NCBI GenBank assembly: GCA_964471405.1
Contig: CAYYGH010000001.1
Span: 78,463 to 142,462 of the forward strand
DNA length: 64,000 nt
Source of the DNA: J084 sp964471405
GTDB lineage: Bacteria > Pseudomonadota > Alphaproteobacteria > Sphingomonadales > Rhodothalassiaceae
Direction: 5' to 3'
Below are positions 44,249-53,231 of the stretch, in pieces; positions within the stretch are counted from its first letter, which is position 1; each line of letters begins with the position of its first letter. The notes below the pieces were generated by a model. That model was given only the letters and a program-made list of their open reading frames with translations. It ran no database searches and was not told the DNA's origin. The position numbers and the translations under genes are program-made.

Positions 44249-45085
44249 TCAGGTCGAATCCCGCTTGTCCTGTCGGGCCCGCAGATACAGGGGACCGAAG
44301 GCCTCGCGCTGTCTGAGCTCGGCCTTGCCCTGGCGGGCGAGCTCCAGGGAGGCCGCGAACATGCTGGCCATCGCCGAGCGCGTCAAGCCGCTGGACCGGA
44401 GCTCGGGGGGAAGGAAGCTTTCCAGGGTCTGCCAGTCGGGCATCTGGCCGAGGAGAATTTCAAGACGGTGCAGGGCTTCCTCGATGGCAAGAACGGGGCG
44501 CGGCCGGATCTTGAGCGGCGGCTGCCGCCGGCGGATGGCAAGAGCGCCATAGGCGCGAATCAGATCATAGAGAGAGGCCTCGTAGTGAATGCGTCGCACG
44601 GTGGCCAGTCCCTCGGGGCGCGCGCGCAAAAACACGTCGCGCCCCACGCGATCGCGGGCAAACAGGCGTTCGGCCGCCTCGCGCATGGCCTCCAGGCGCT
44701 GCAGGCGCAGCTTCAACCTGAGGGCCATTTCGGCCGCATCGGGCTCGGCTTCCTCCTCCTGGCGGGGCAGCAGCAGGCGCGATTTCAGATAGGCCAGCCA
44801 GGCCGCCATCACGAGATAGTCGGCCGCGATCTCGATGCGCATGCGCCGCGCCCGTTCGAGGAAGGCAAGATACTGCTCGGCGAGAGCACGCACCGAAATT
44901 CTTGCCAGATCGACCTTCTGTTCGCGGGCAAGGGTCAGCAGCAGGTCGAGCGGTCCCTCGAAGCCGTCAAGGGACAGGACAAGCCGGTCATCGGGCTGGC
45001 GGGCGGTCTCGCCAGGATGCGGATCCTCGGCGAAGGTGTCCCCGGGAGGGGAGTCGGCCGCAGGATGCCGGTCAGTATCCATCAT
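44249..45085 (-). CDS. scpA: segregation and condensation protein ScpA
   Basis: The 278-aa kleisin has LSLDGFEGPLDLLLTLAREQKVDLARISV and DYLVMAAWLAYLKSRLLLP near the N-terminus, and a C-terminal winged helix. It bridges SMC heads. ATG 45085 follows GAGGGCAGG; a GTG at 45091 and an ATG at 45082 are alternatives. It lies after the M50 peptidase gene. Confidence 0.94.
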   Translation of the reverse strand: MMDTDRHPAADSPPGDTFAEDPHPGETARQPDDRLVLSLDGFEGPLDLLLTLAREQKVDLARISVRALAEQYLAFLERARRMRIEIAADYLVMAAWLAYLKSRLLLPRQEEEAEPDAAEMALRLKLRLQRLEAMREAAERLFARDRVGRDVFLRARPEGLATVRRIHYEASLYDLIRAYGALAIRRRQPPLKIRPRPVLAIEEALHRLEILLGQMPDWQTLESFLPPELRSSGLTRSAMASMFAASLELARQGKAELRQREAFGPLYLRARQDKRDST

Positions 45086-45097
45086 CTGCACCTGCCC

Positions 45098-45787
45098 TCA
45101 TGCCGCGCCGACCAGCGCCAGCAGGCCCGAGGCGATGCGCACGCTGGGCTCGAAGATCAGGACGCGGGCCGGATCCAGACCGAGCCCCCCCAGCGCCGAG
45201 AGCATCGGCAGCAGGAAGAAGAGCCCCAAAATCACCATCATTCCATAGGGCTCCACCCGCGCCAGCGGGCGGGCCAGCGCGAGCGGCAGCACGGCCACGG
45301 CCACCCGTCCGCCATCAAGCGGGGGGATCGGCATCATGTTGAAGACGGCGATGACGCAATTGAAGAAGACCATGATCTGGAGCGTGCGCTGCGCCCATTC
45401 CGAAAGCCACGGCGGCAGAACGAGCGCAAGCGGCAGCAGGGCGGTGGCAGCGAGCGCAAGCAGCAGATTCATAGCCGGACCTGCCAGCGCCACCAGGGCG
45501 GCATCCCGGCGGGGATGACGCAGGCGCGCAAAACGCACCGGCACGGGCTTCGCATAGCCGAAGGCGACACCGCCCACCATCAGCAGGATGAGCGGCAGCA
45601 GGATGGTGCCGAAGGGATCGATGTGGGCGAGCGGATTGAGCGTAAGCCGGCCTTCCCGCTCGGCCGTGTCATCCCCGAGCCATTTGGCGACATAGCCATG
45701 GGCCGCCTCGTGAAAGCTGACGGCAACCAGCACCGGCAGGGCCCAGATGGCGATGCGGGCGATCAGCGCGCTCCATTCTGCGGTCAT
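45098..45787 (-). CDS. site-2 protease family (M50) intramembrane metalloprotease
   Basis: The 229-aa protein has about six hydrophobic segments, HEAAH at about residues 26-30 (zinc site), GPAMNLLLA, and FNMMPIPPLDGGRV with the third zinc ligand. It is the short M50 type without PDZ domain, found beside nagZ and scpA in many alphaproteobacteria. Substrate unknown. It starts in an ATGA overlap with nagZ. Confidence 0.92.
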   Translation of the reverse strand: MTAEWSALIARIAIWALPVLVAVSFHEAAHGYVAKWLGDDTAEREGRLTLNPLAHIDPFGTILLPLILLMVGGVAFGYAKPVPVRFARLRHPRRDAALVALAGPAMNLLLALAATALLPLALVLPPWLSEWAQRTLQIMVFFNCVIAVFNMMPIPPLDGGRVAVAVLPLALARPLARVEPYGMMVILGLFFLLPMLSALGGLGLDPARVLIFEPSVRIASGLLALVGAA

Positions 45788-46839
45788 GCCGCCCCTTCTC
45801 CTACTTCTTCCTCACGTGTCGGTGCGCCGGCCAGAAGCCGCCGCAGGCGCTCACGGGCGGTTGCGCGATCCGCAATGCGGGCCTGCCCCAGCCGCCGGCG
45901 GGCGGCTTCCAGTCGTGCGCGGGTCTTGTCAGAGATCGGATCGGCACAGGCAAGGGCCTCCTCGTTGTCGGCCATGCGCCCGGAACAGACGAGAGCGAAA
46001 TCGCAGCCGGCATCGCAGGCGCGCCGCACCCGTTCTCCCATCCGGCCGGTCAGGGCGCCCATGGCCAGGTCGTCCGAAAGCAGCAGACCCGCAAAGCCGA
46101 AATCGCGCCGGATGAGACCCTCCAGCACCACGGGCGACAGGCTGGCCGGCTGTTCCCTGTCAAGGGCGGTGTAGATGACATGGGCCGTCATGGCCGCCGG
46201 TGCATCCGCCAGATTCCGGAAGGGCAGGAAATCCTCCCGGGCAAGGACTTCGCGGGGGGCATCGATGACGGCCGGTCCAAGATGCGTATCCTGCCCCGCC
46301 CGACCATGGCCGGGAATGTGCTTGATCACCGGCAGGATCCCTGCAGTCAGCATCGCCTCCATGGCCACGCGGCCGAGACGGCTGACAATGTCCGGGTCAC
46401 TGCTGAATGCCCGGTCACCGATCACGGGATCCGCACCCGCAATCAGCAGGTCGAGCACGGGAGCGCAATTGACGTCGATATCAAGTGCGGCCAGGTCCTG
46501 CGCCTGGAGCCGGATGGCCAGTTCCAGGGCTGCGGCTGCACGCACGAAATCCCCGCTTTCCGCGATCAGCCCGAAGTGGCGCATCGCCGGCAGGTTTTCG
46601 ACCAGAGGCGGTTTCAGGCGCTGGACCCGCCCGCCTTCCTGATCGACGAGCACGAGAGCCTGCTCGCCGGCGATCTCCCGAAACGCGCTGATGAGGGCAC
46701 GCAGCTGATCCCGGTCCCGGATGTTGCGGGCAAAGAGAATGAGACCGGCCGGAGGGCGCTCCCTGAAGAGGGCGCGCTCATCCGCCGACAGCTGCGTGCC
46801 GGCGACGCCAAGGATCAGGGCGGCCGCGTCCTCCCTCAC
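45784..46839 (-). CDS. nagZ: beta-N-acetylhexosaminidase NagZ
   Basis: The 351-aa glycoside hydrolase family 3 protein has LVDQEGGRVQRL, KHIPGHGRAGQDTH (catalytic His loop) and LLSDDLAMGAL with the nucleophile Asp. It removes GlcNAc from anhydromuropeptides in wall recycling. The GTG at 46839 overlaps the SPOR-gene stop as GTGA, so coupling sets the start; an upstream in-frame ATG would lie inside the SPOR gene. Confidence 0.93.
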   Translation of the reverse strand: MREDAAALILGVAGTQLSADERALFRERPPAGLILFARNIRDRDQLRALISAFREIAGEQALVLVDQEGGRVQRLKPPLVENLPAMRHFGLIAESGDFVRAAAALELAIRLQAQDLAALDIDVNCAPVLDLLIAGADPVIGDRAFSSDPDIVSRLGRVAMEAMLTAGILPVIKHIPGHGRAGQDTHLGPAVIDAPREVLAREDFLPFRNLADAPAAMTAHVIYTALDREQPASLSPVVLEGLIRRDFGFAGLLLSDDLAMGALTGRMGERVRRACDAGCDFALVCSGRMADNEEALACADPISDKTRARLEAARRRLGQARIADRATARERLRRLLAGAPTREEEVGEGAA

Positions 46840-47699
46840 GGCACCCGCACCACGATGCAGTTGAGCTTGCGTGCGCGGATCTGCCGGCATTTGGCATCCG
46901 CGCTCGCCCGGTCGAAGAAGGGCCCGTAGCGCACGCGCCAGAAGGTCTGGCCGTCCTTTTCAGCCGGCACGATCGCCACCGAGAGACCTTTGAGAACCTC
47001 GCGATGATCGAAGGCAGCCTTGTTGACGAAGGCCTCCGCCCGCCAGCGCATGTGGAACGCCGCTATCTGGACCGCATAGCTGCCCGAAAGCGCCCGGGCC
47101 TGCTCCGCCTCTTCCTCCGGGGACAATGAAGAGGGCGCATCGGCCGGACGGGGCGGCGCCTTGGCCCCGGCAGCCGGGGGCGGGGGTGCCTTGCGGGTTT
47201 CCTGCGCGGGGGAAGATGCCGCCGGAGAGCCGGCCGGTGCGGCCGTCGCCGCAGGGGAAGAGGGTGCCGCTTCCTGCGAGGAGCGGCCTGCCGCTTGCCG
47301 GCCGGCCTCTCCGGCAGCCTTTTCGGAGGTTGGCGCGGCCGTCTTGTCCTGCGGCGGGGAACGCAGGGTGTCATAGACCTCGGCATCCGGGAGATCGGCA
47401 GAACCCTGTCCTGCTTCGGGCTTGACGCGTCGGGCCGTGTGATCGGCACTCACCGCCACCGGCTCGGGAGCCCGGCTGCCCCGGGCGTAGAGGTAGAGCA
47501 GCCCGGCTGCGAACAGCACGAGCACGGCCGCGACCGCACCCCAGGCCATGATATGCCGCGCGCCGGCAAGGCGGGCACCAAGGCCGCCTGTGGCGGTGTC
47601 ATCCCGTTCCGTCCGCTCGACCACCTGACGGGCCCGTTTCAGGGAATCGCGCCACGGCGGGGGATCGCCGGCGGTGCCCTCCTGTTCGTCCTGGACCAT
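46836..47699 (-). CDS. SPOR-domain membrane protein
   Basis: The 287-aa protein has a cytoplasmic N-terminus, one membrane helix (MAWGAVAAVLVLFAAGLLYLYA, about 51-72), a long Ala/Pro-rich periplasmic linker and a C-terminal SPOR domain (YAVQIAAFHMRWRAEAFVNK to the end). SPOR domains bind denuded glycan at division sites. It follows argS and precedes nagZ. Confidence 0.9.
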   Translation of the reverse strand: MVQDEQEGTAGDPPPWRDSLKRARQVVERTERDDTATGGLGARLAGARHIMAWGAVAAVLVLFAAGLLYLYARGSRAPEPVAVSADHTARRVKPEAGQGSADLPDAEVYDTLRSPPQDKTAAPTSEKAAGEAGRQAAGRSSQEAAPSSPAATAAPAGSPAASSPAQETRKAPPPPAAGAKAPPRPADAPSSLSPEEEAEQARALSGSYAVQIAAFHMRWRAEAFVNKAAFDHREVLKGLSVAIVPAEKDGQTFWRVRYGPFFDRASADAKCRQIRARKLNCIVVRVP

Positions 47700-47749
47700 T
47701 GCCGTTCTCCTCGTCCCCGTTGGACCTGTGCGCTTGCACGATCTCCAGC

Positions 47750-49501
47750 CTAGCGCATTTCAGCCAGCGGCGTCACGCCCAGAACCTGAAGCCCGGAGGC
47801 GATCACGATGCCGACCGCCGTGACCAGCGCCAGACGGGCACGGGTCAGCGGCTCGTCGTCAGGCAGCACGAAGCGGGCGGCCGGGTCGTCGTTGCCCAGA
47901 TTCCAGAGCGCATGAAAGGCCGCTGCCAGATCATAAAGATAGAAAGCGATACGGTGCGGCTCATGAGCCTGGGCAGCCGCCTCGACCACCCGCGGCCAGG
48001 TGACGAGTTGCAGAATCAGGCGCCGTTCATCCGCGCGTGCCAGCAGTTCGAGCGGGGCTTCGGCAAGGTCGGACGGCGTCATCTTCTTGAGATCCGGGAA
48101 CAGCTCGCCGGCCTTGCGCCGGGCCGAGTGAGAGCGGGCATGGGCGTACTGGACGTAGAAGACGGGATTGTCCCGCGTCTGCTCCTTGACCTTTTCGAAA
48201 TCGAAGTCGAGCTGGGCGTCGTTCTTGCGGGTCAGCATCATGAAGCGCACGACGTCGCGCCCCACCTCGTCGACCACCTCGCGCAGGGTGACGAAGGTCC
48301 CGGCGCGCTTTGACATCTTGACCGGCTGGCCGCCCCGGAACAGGCGGACCATCTGGCACAGCAGGACGTCAAAGCGCACCTCCTCGCCGCCCAGCGCGCG
48401 GATCGCGGCCGCCATGCGCTTCACATAGCCGCCGTGGTCGGCGCCCCAGACATCGATGAGCTGGCGGAAGCCGCGGCGGATCTTGTCCCAGTGATAGGCG
48501 ATGTCGGCAGCAAAATAGGTGTAGCTGCCGTCCGACTTGATGAGCGGCCGGTCCACGTCGTCGCCGAAGGCCGTGGCGCGGAAGAGCAGCTGTTCGCGGG
48601 GCTCCCAGTCTTCCGGCTTCTTGCCCTTTGGCGGCTCGAGGACGCCGCGGTAGACGAGACCGCGGCGTTCCAGCTCCGCGATGGCCTGCGCCACCGCGCC
48701 CGATTCGTGGAGCTCACGCTCGGAAAAGAAGACTTCGTGTGTGATGCCGAGCGCGGCGAGATCGTCGCGGATCATCTCCATCATCCGCTCGACCGCATAG
48801 CGTTTGAACAGATCAAGCCATTCCGACTCGGGCGCATCCTTGAAACGCGAGCCGTACTGCTCGGCCAGGGCCTTGCCCACGGGCTTGAGATATTCACCCG
48901 GATAGAGGCCTTCCGGAATCTCGCCGATGTCCTCGCCGAGAGCCTCAAGGTAGCGCAGGTGCACCGAGCGGGCCAGCGTCTCCACCTGGGCGCCGGCGTC
49001 GTTGATGTAGTATTCGCGGGTGACCGCGTATCCCGCCTTCTCCAGCAGGTTGGCGAGCGCATCGCCGACCACCGCGCCGCGCACATGGCCGACATGCATC
49101 GGCCCCGTGGGATTGGCCGAGACGTATTCGACATTCACGCGCTCGCCACCACCCATCGCGGAGCGGCCGTATTCGGGACCGGTGGTCAGGATTTCGGCCA
49201 GGCGTGTCTGCAGAAAACCGTCGGCAAGCCGCATGTTGATGAAACCGGGGCCGGCGACCGCCACCTCGGCGATACCGTCGAGCGCTTTCATGCGCGGGGC
49301 CAGTTCCCCCGCGATCGCGCGCGGGGCCTTGCGCAAGGGACGGGCCAGCACCATCGCCGCATTGGTGGCGACATCGCCATGGCCCGGATCGCGCGGCGGT
49401 TCCGCCTTGATGGCGTGCAACAGGGGTTCGGGCAGCGTGTCGTCTGCCAGCTCCTGTGCCAGCTGCCGGATCTTTCGTTCGAAATGGTGAAAGATGTTCA
49501 T
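47750..49501 (-). CDS. argS: arginyl-tRNA synthetase
   Basis: The 583-aa class I enzyme has an N-terminal Add-1 domain, GPMHVGHVRGAVVGDAL (HIGH motif) near residue 132, and KMSKRAGTFVTL. It charges tRNA-Arg. It lies 15 bp after dgt on the same strand. Confidence 0.97.
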   Translation of the reverse strand: MNIFHHFERKIRQLAQELADDTLPEPLLHAIKAEPPRDPGHGDVATNAAMVLARPLRKAPRAIAGELAPRMKALDGIAEVAVAGPGFINMRLADGFLQTRLAEILTTGPEYGRSAMGGGERVNVEYVSANPTGPMHVGHVRGAVVGDALANLLEKAGYAVTREYYINDAGAQVETLARSVHLRYLEALGEDIGEIPEGLYPGEYLKPVGKALAEQYGSRFKDAPESEWLDLFKRYAVERMMEMIRDDLAALGITHEVFFSERELHESGAVAQAIAELERRGLVYRGVLEPPKGKKPEDWEPREQLLFRATAFGDDVDRPLIKSDGSYTYFAADIAYHWDKIRRGFRQLIDVWGADHGGYVKRMAAAIRALGGEEVRFDVLLCQMVRLFRGGQPVKMSKRAGTFVTLREVVDEVGRDVVRFMMLTRKNDAQLDFDFEKVKEQTRDNPVFYVQYAHARSHSARRKAGELFPDLKKMTPSDLAEAPLELLARADERRLILQLVTWPRVVEAAAQAHEPHRIAFYLYDLAAAFHALWNLGNDDPAARFVLPDDEPLTRARLALVTAVGIVIASGLQVLGVTPLAEMR

Positions 49502-49516
49502 CGGGCGCCCTGCGTC

Positions 49517-50728
49517 CTAGATCGGATACTCCGTAATGTCGAAGAGCCGGCGGTATTCCCGGATCGCATAGCGGTCCGTCATGCCGGCGATGAAATCCGC
49601 CACCACCCGCGCCGTCGCGGTGCCATGCGCACCATCGCAGCGTGCTTCCCATTCCGCGGGCAGGCAATGCGGCTCGGCTATATAGAGTTCAAACAGACTC
49701 TGCACCACCTTTTTCGCCTTGATGAGACCGCGAATGACATAGCGGTGGCGATACATGTGGTCCATCAGGAAGGCCCGCGTCTCCTCCAGAGCCTGGCGCA
49801 TGGAGTCGGAAAAGCCGACGAGCGGCCGGCCCGCGCGGCGCACATCCTCCAAGCTTGCGGTTTGCGTTTGCGCGATGCGTCGGCGGGTCTCGTCCAGCAG
49901 ATCGCGGACAAGGCGATCGATCACCCGGCGCCCGAGTTCGTGGACTGCGATCGTGCGGCTGGCGGGATCAAGGCGGCGCACCTCGGCCAGGGGAGAGGCG
50001 GTCAGCTGCAGCGCTTCCAGGGCGTCAAGAGCAAACAGCCCGGCACGCAGCCCGTCGTCGATGTCATGGGCGGTATAGGCGACATCATCGGCGATGGCCG
50101 CCAGCTGGGCTTCAAGCGGCGGCCAGAGGGCGGGCGCAATATGCTCGGCGATGCCGGCGTCCTCCACGGTTCTCAGCACGGCGCCGTCGCGGCCATCGGG
50201 ATCGAGCGGGCCGTTGTGCTTGGCCAGCCCCTCCAGCGTCTCGAAGGTGAGGTTGAGCCCGGCAAAGGCCGCATAGCGGCGCTCGAGCATGGTCACGATG
50301 CGCAGGGTCTGGGCGTTGTGATCGAAGCCGCCGTAATCGCTCATCATCTCGTCGAGTACCGCCTCACCCGCATGGCCGAAGGGCGGGTGGCCGAGGTCAT
50401 GGGCAAGCGCGCAGGCCTCGGCGAGGTCCTCATCGAGATTGAGCGCCCGCGCCAGCGAGCGGGCGATCTGGGCGACTTCGAGAGAGTGGGTCAGCCGCGT
50501 GCGGTAATGATCGCCCTCATGATAGACGAAGACCTGGGTCTTGTATTCGAGACGCCGAAAGGCAGTGGAGTGGATGATCCGGTCCCGGTCGCGCTGGAAG
50601 GGGGAGCGGGTGGGGCTTTCCGCCTCGGGATGAAGCCGGCCGCGCGAAAGCGAGCCCCGCGCCGCATAAGACGCAAGCCAGCCTTCCCGTTCCCGCCAGG
50701 TGGGTGCCGGTGCACGCCGTTCGATCAT
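49517..50728 (-). CDS. dgt: deoxyguanosinetriphosphate triphosphohydrolase-like protein
   Basis: The 403-aa HD-domain protein has TRLTHSLEVAQIARSLARAL, ALAHDLGHPPFGHAGE (HD metal site) and AAIADDVAYTAHDIDDGLRAG. It hydrolyses dGTP or other dNTPs to nucleoside and triphosphate. It begins the dgt-argS-SPOR-nagZ-M50-scpA-scpB run. Confidence 0.94.
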   Translation of the reverse strand: MIERRAPAPTWREREGWLASYAARGSLSRGRLHPEAESPTRSPFQRDRDRIIHSTAFRRLEYKTQVFVYHEGDHYRTRLTHSLEVAQIARSLARALNLDEDLAEACALAHDLGHPPFGHAGEAVLDEMMSDYGGFDHNAQTLRIVTMLERRYAAFAGLNLTFETLEGLAKHNGPLDPDGRDGAVLRTVEDAGIAEHIAPALWPPLEAQLAAIADDVAYTAHDIDDGLRAGLFALDALEALQLTASPLAEVRRLDPASRTIAVHELGRRVIDRLVRDLLDETRRRIAQTQTASLEDVRRAGRPLVGFSDSMRQALEETRAFLMDHMYRHRYVIRGLIKAKKVVQSLFELYIAEPHCLPAEWEARCDGAHGTATARVVADFIAGMTDRYAIREYRRLFDITEYPI

Positions 50729-50915
50729 CGCCGCTCCTGAATCGCCCGCAAGGAGACCGTCCCTTCCACGCCCCTCTTATCCGCTCTTCCTGATCCAGCA
50801 CAATGGATTGCCAAAAGAAAAGGAGGAGATGCCCGAACGGACATCTCCCCAATCGCTTTCCCGCCATCCGGTGGCAGGCGTCCGTGTGCCGACCCGACCA
50901 GTGCTGGTCCGGGAG

Positions 50916-52562
50916 TTACCGGCGGCCGGCAGGCGCTGCCGCCTCCCGGATGAAGGCTGCGACGTCATCGTGCAGGGCCTTCAGCGATGGCTCGTGGAGA
51001 TAGATCATGTGGCCGGAGTGGTAGAAGCGGAAGGTCACGTTCTTCTGCAGCCGGGCCGGCATGGGCAGGTGCGCGATCTCGTAACGGGCGGCATAGAAGG
51101 GGGTCCCGAGATCAAAATAGCCGCCGGTAACAAGAAGCTTCAGATTGGGATCATAGGCCATCGCAGCCGCCAGATCCGGCATCACATTGACCGGCCCCGG
51201 AAAGGCGAAGCCCTGACCCGGCTGGCGATGCTTGAACTCCCAGTCGCGGAATACGTCGGCATACACCTTGAACTTGCGATCGGCCGGAAAGCCCAGCACC
51301 CGGCGGGCATATTCGTTGTAGGCGGCAACGAAGGCCGCATCGATCGCGGCATCCATCGGGTCATAGGCGGCGTTCTTGGCAAGAGGATCCATGGTCGGGC
51401 CGGCAAAGCGGGCATCGAGCCGCCCGGTCGTCTTCTCGTCCGGCAGCAGCAGCGTCTGCTCGAACTCACCGCCCGAGATCCGCAGATTGGCGCGCAGGAT
51501 ATAGTCCACCGGCAGGCCCGTGTAGCGATGAAGCTGTGCGGCAACCGCCCGCCGCTCCTTCTCGCTCAACGCGGCGCCCTTCATCAGGGCATCAAGATAG
51601 GGGCCGGTTGCAAAGGCTTCGACCGCAGGCAGCAGGTCCTCCAGTTTTTCCGGCGCATCCGGCAGCTTGCCGTGATACCAGGCGGTTGCCGCAAAGCTCG
51701 GCAGGGCGAGAGCATAGGCCAGGTCCACACCCGGATTGCTTTCCGGCCCGTCTATGGACAGCGTGAAATTCAGGATCTGGGAAAGCATGACGACGCCATT
51801 CAGGGCGATGTTGTAGCGCCGCTCAAGCAGGTGGCTCAGCACTGCGGCGCGCGTGGTGCCGTAGCTTTCGCCGAACAGGAACTTCGGAGCATTCCAGCGA
51901 TCGAAGCGGGTGAGAAAGCGCTGAATGAATTCCGCAAAGGCGCGCGCGTCCTGATCGACGCCCCAGAACGCCTTCTTCGCATCCTTGCCGGCCATGCGGC
52001 CGAAGCCGGTACCGGGGGCGTCGATGAAGACGAGATCGCTGACATCCAGCAGGCTGTCGCCATTCTCCACCAGCCGGTAGGGAGCCGGTGGCGTATGGGC
52101 GGCATCACTTGTCACCACCCGGCGCGGACCGAAGGCGCCCATGTGCAGCCACACCGTTGAGGAGCCGGGTCCGCCGTTGAAGAAGAAGGTGACAGGCCGC
52201 GGCCTGCTCCCGCCCTTCTTCGCGAAATAGGCCACGAAGGACATCGCGGCTTCGGCCGGCGGCTGCTCGGACCTGCCCTTGGCGTCCCGCCCCCTCGGGC
52301 ATGGCACGCCGTCCTCATGACCTTTGGCGTGCACGACGATCGTGCCGGCGACGGCCTCATAGACGATCCGCCGGCCGCGCACCGTCACCGTGCCCTGGGA
52401 ACGGTGGTCTTCCTCATGAAAGAGGGCAGGACAGCTGCCGGCCGGCTGGGCTGCCTCCGGCCGGGAGGTGCCGGCGAATGCCGGGGCGGTGCCGTTCGTC
52501 ATCACGGCCAGTGCACCGGCAAGGGCGACCGTCGTGAGAAAGGAGCGCAGTGCCATCGTCAT
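50916..52562 (-). CDS. secreted serine carboxypeptidase-like peptidase (S10)
   Basis: The 548-aa protein has a signal peptide (residues 1 to about 29, ending APAFAG), then FFNGGPGSSTVWLHMGAFGP, FLFGESYGTTRAAVL with the nucleophile Ser, VTGGYFDLGTPF with Asp, and HSGHMIYLHEPS with His: the full S10 set. It is probably periplasmic. AGGAAAGGGAC precedes ATG 52562; the frame stays open upstream without a site. S10 peptidases in bacteria are less common than in eukaryotes. Confidence 0.88.
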   Translation of the reverse strand: MTMALRSFLTTVALAGALAVMTNGTAPAFAGTSRPEAAQPAGSCPALFHEEDHRSQGTVTVRGRRIVYEAVAGTIVVHAKGHEDGVPCPRGRDAKGRSEQPPAEAAMSFVAYFAKKGGSRPRPVTFFFNGGPGSSTVWLHMGAFGPRRVVTSDAAHTPPAPYRLVENGDSLLDVSDLVFIDAPGTGFGRMAGKDAKKAFWGVDQDARAFAEFIQRFLTRFDRWNAPKFLFGESYGTTRAAVLSHLLERRYNIALNGVVMLSQILNFTLSIDGPESNPGVDLAYALALPSFAATAWYHGKLPDAPEKLEDLLPAVEAFATGPYLDALMKGAALSEKERRAVAAQLHRYTGLPVDYILRANLRISGGEFEQTLLLPDEKTTGRLDARFAGPTMDPLAKNAAYDPMDAAIDAAFVAAYNEYARRVLGFPADRKFKVYADVFRDWEFKHRQPGQGFAFPGPVNVMPDLAAAMAYDPNLKLLVTGGYFDLGTPFYAARYEIAHLPMPARLQKNVTFRFYHSGHMIYLHEPSLKALHDDVAAFIREAAAPAGRR

Positions 52563-52852
52563 GTCCCTTTCCTGAGTGATGGGGTGGTAGGGATGCCCGA
52601 TCATCCGCATGGCGGGCCTGGCCGGAAGGCAAGCACCGCCGGAAGCCGTTGTCAAAGGCTGGCACGGCGGGTGGTGATCTCCTTGCGATGAATGGGCGGA
52701 CGCCCCTTTCGCGCAAAAGGGCGAAGACGGCGCCGCCCGGTAAGGAGGGATCCGGGCGATTGACAGATGCGATCGCCCTCTTACATCCATTCTCCAGCCC
52801 CGGCCTCATGGCGGGACCGGGACGCCCGGACGGCGAAAGGCGGCAAGAGACA

Positions 52853-53209
52853 ATGACGATGACGGATCAGCCTCCCCCGGTTACCATTACCGAGCGTGCG
52901 GCACGGCGGCTCAAGGAATTGATCGCCGCCGAAGGACGCACGACGGACGAGCTTGCCTTCCGGATCGGCGTCCAGGGCGGGGGATGCGCCGGTTTTTCCT
53001 ATCATTTCGATCTTGTCGAGCAGGGAGAGCCGGATGACATTGAGACCACCCAGCACGGGGTGCGCGTGCTCGTGGACGGGTTGTCTCTGCTCTATCTGCT
53101 CGGCAGCGAGATCGATTTCGTCGAGGATCTGATCGGGGCTTCCTTCCGTGTGAGCAACCCCAATGCCCAGTCCTCCTGCGGCTGCGGCACGAGCTTTTCC
53201 CTGGCGTAA
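52853..53209 (+). CDS. erpA: A-type iron-sulfur cluster insertion protein ErpA
   Basis: The 118-aa protein has VTITERAARRLKELI, GVQGGGCAGFSY and SSCGCGTSFSL, which supply the three conserved cysteines of the A-type carriers. It passes Fe-S clusters to target enzymes. ATG 52853 is used, with a second ATG two codons later. The gene order next to dgt-argS is common in alphaproteobacteria. Confidence 0.92.
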   Translation: MTMTDQPPPVTITERAARRLKELIAAEGRTTDELAFRIGVQGGGCAGFSYHFDLVEQGEPDDIETTQHGVRVLVDGLSLLYLLGSEIDFVEDLIGASFRVSNPNAQSSCGCGTSFSLA

Positions 53210-53231
53210 CCGGGATCGGACCGGGGAAGGA

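Noticed and set aside
48434..50740. A 768-codon open frame opposite argS and dgt
   Set aside because: Antisense to two certain genes with all catalytic motifs on the minus strand; composition is that of a shadow frame.
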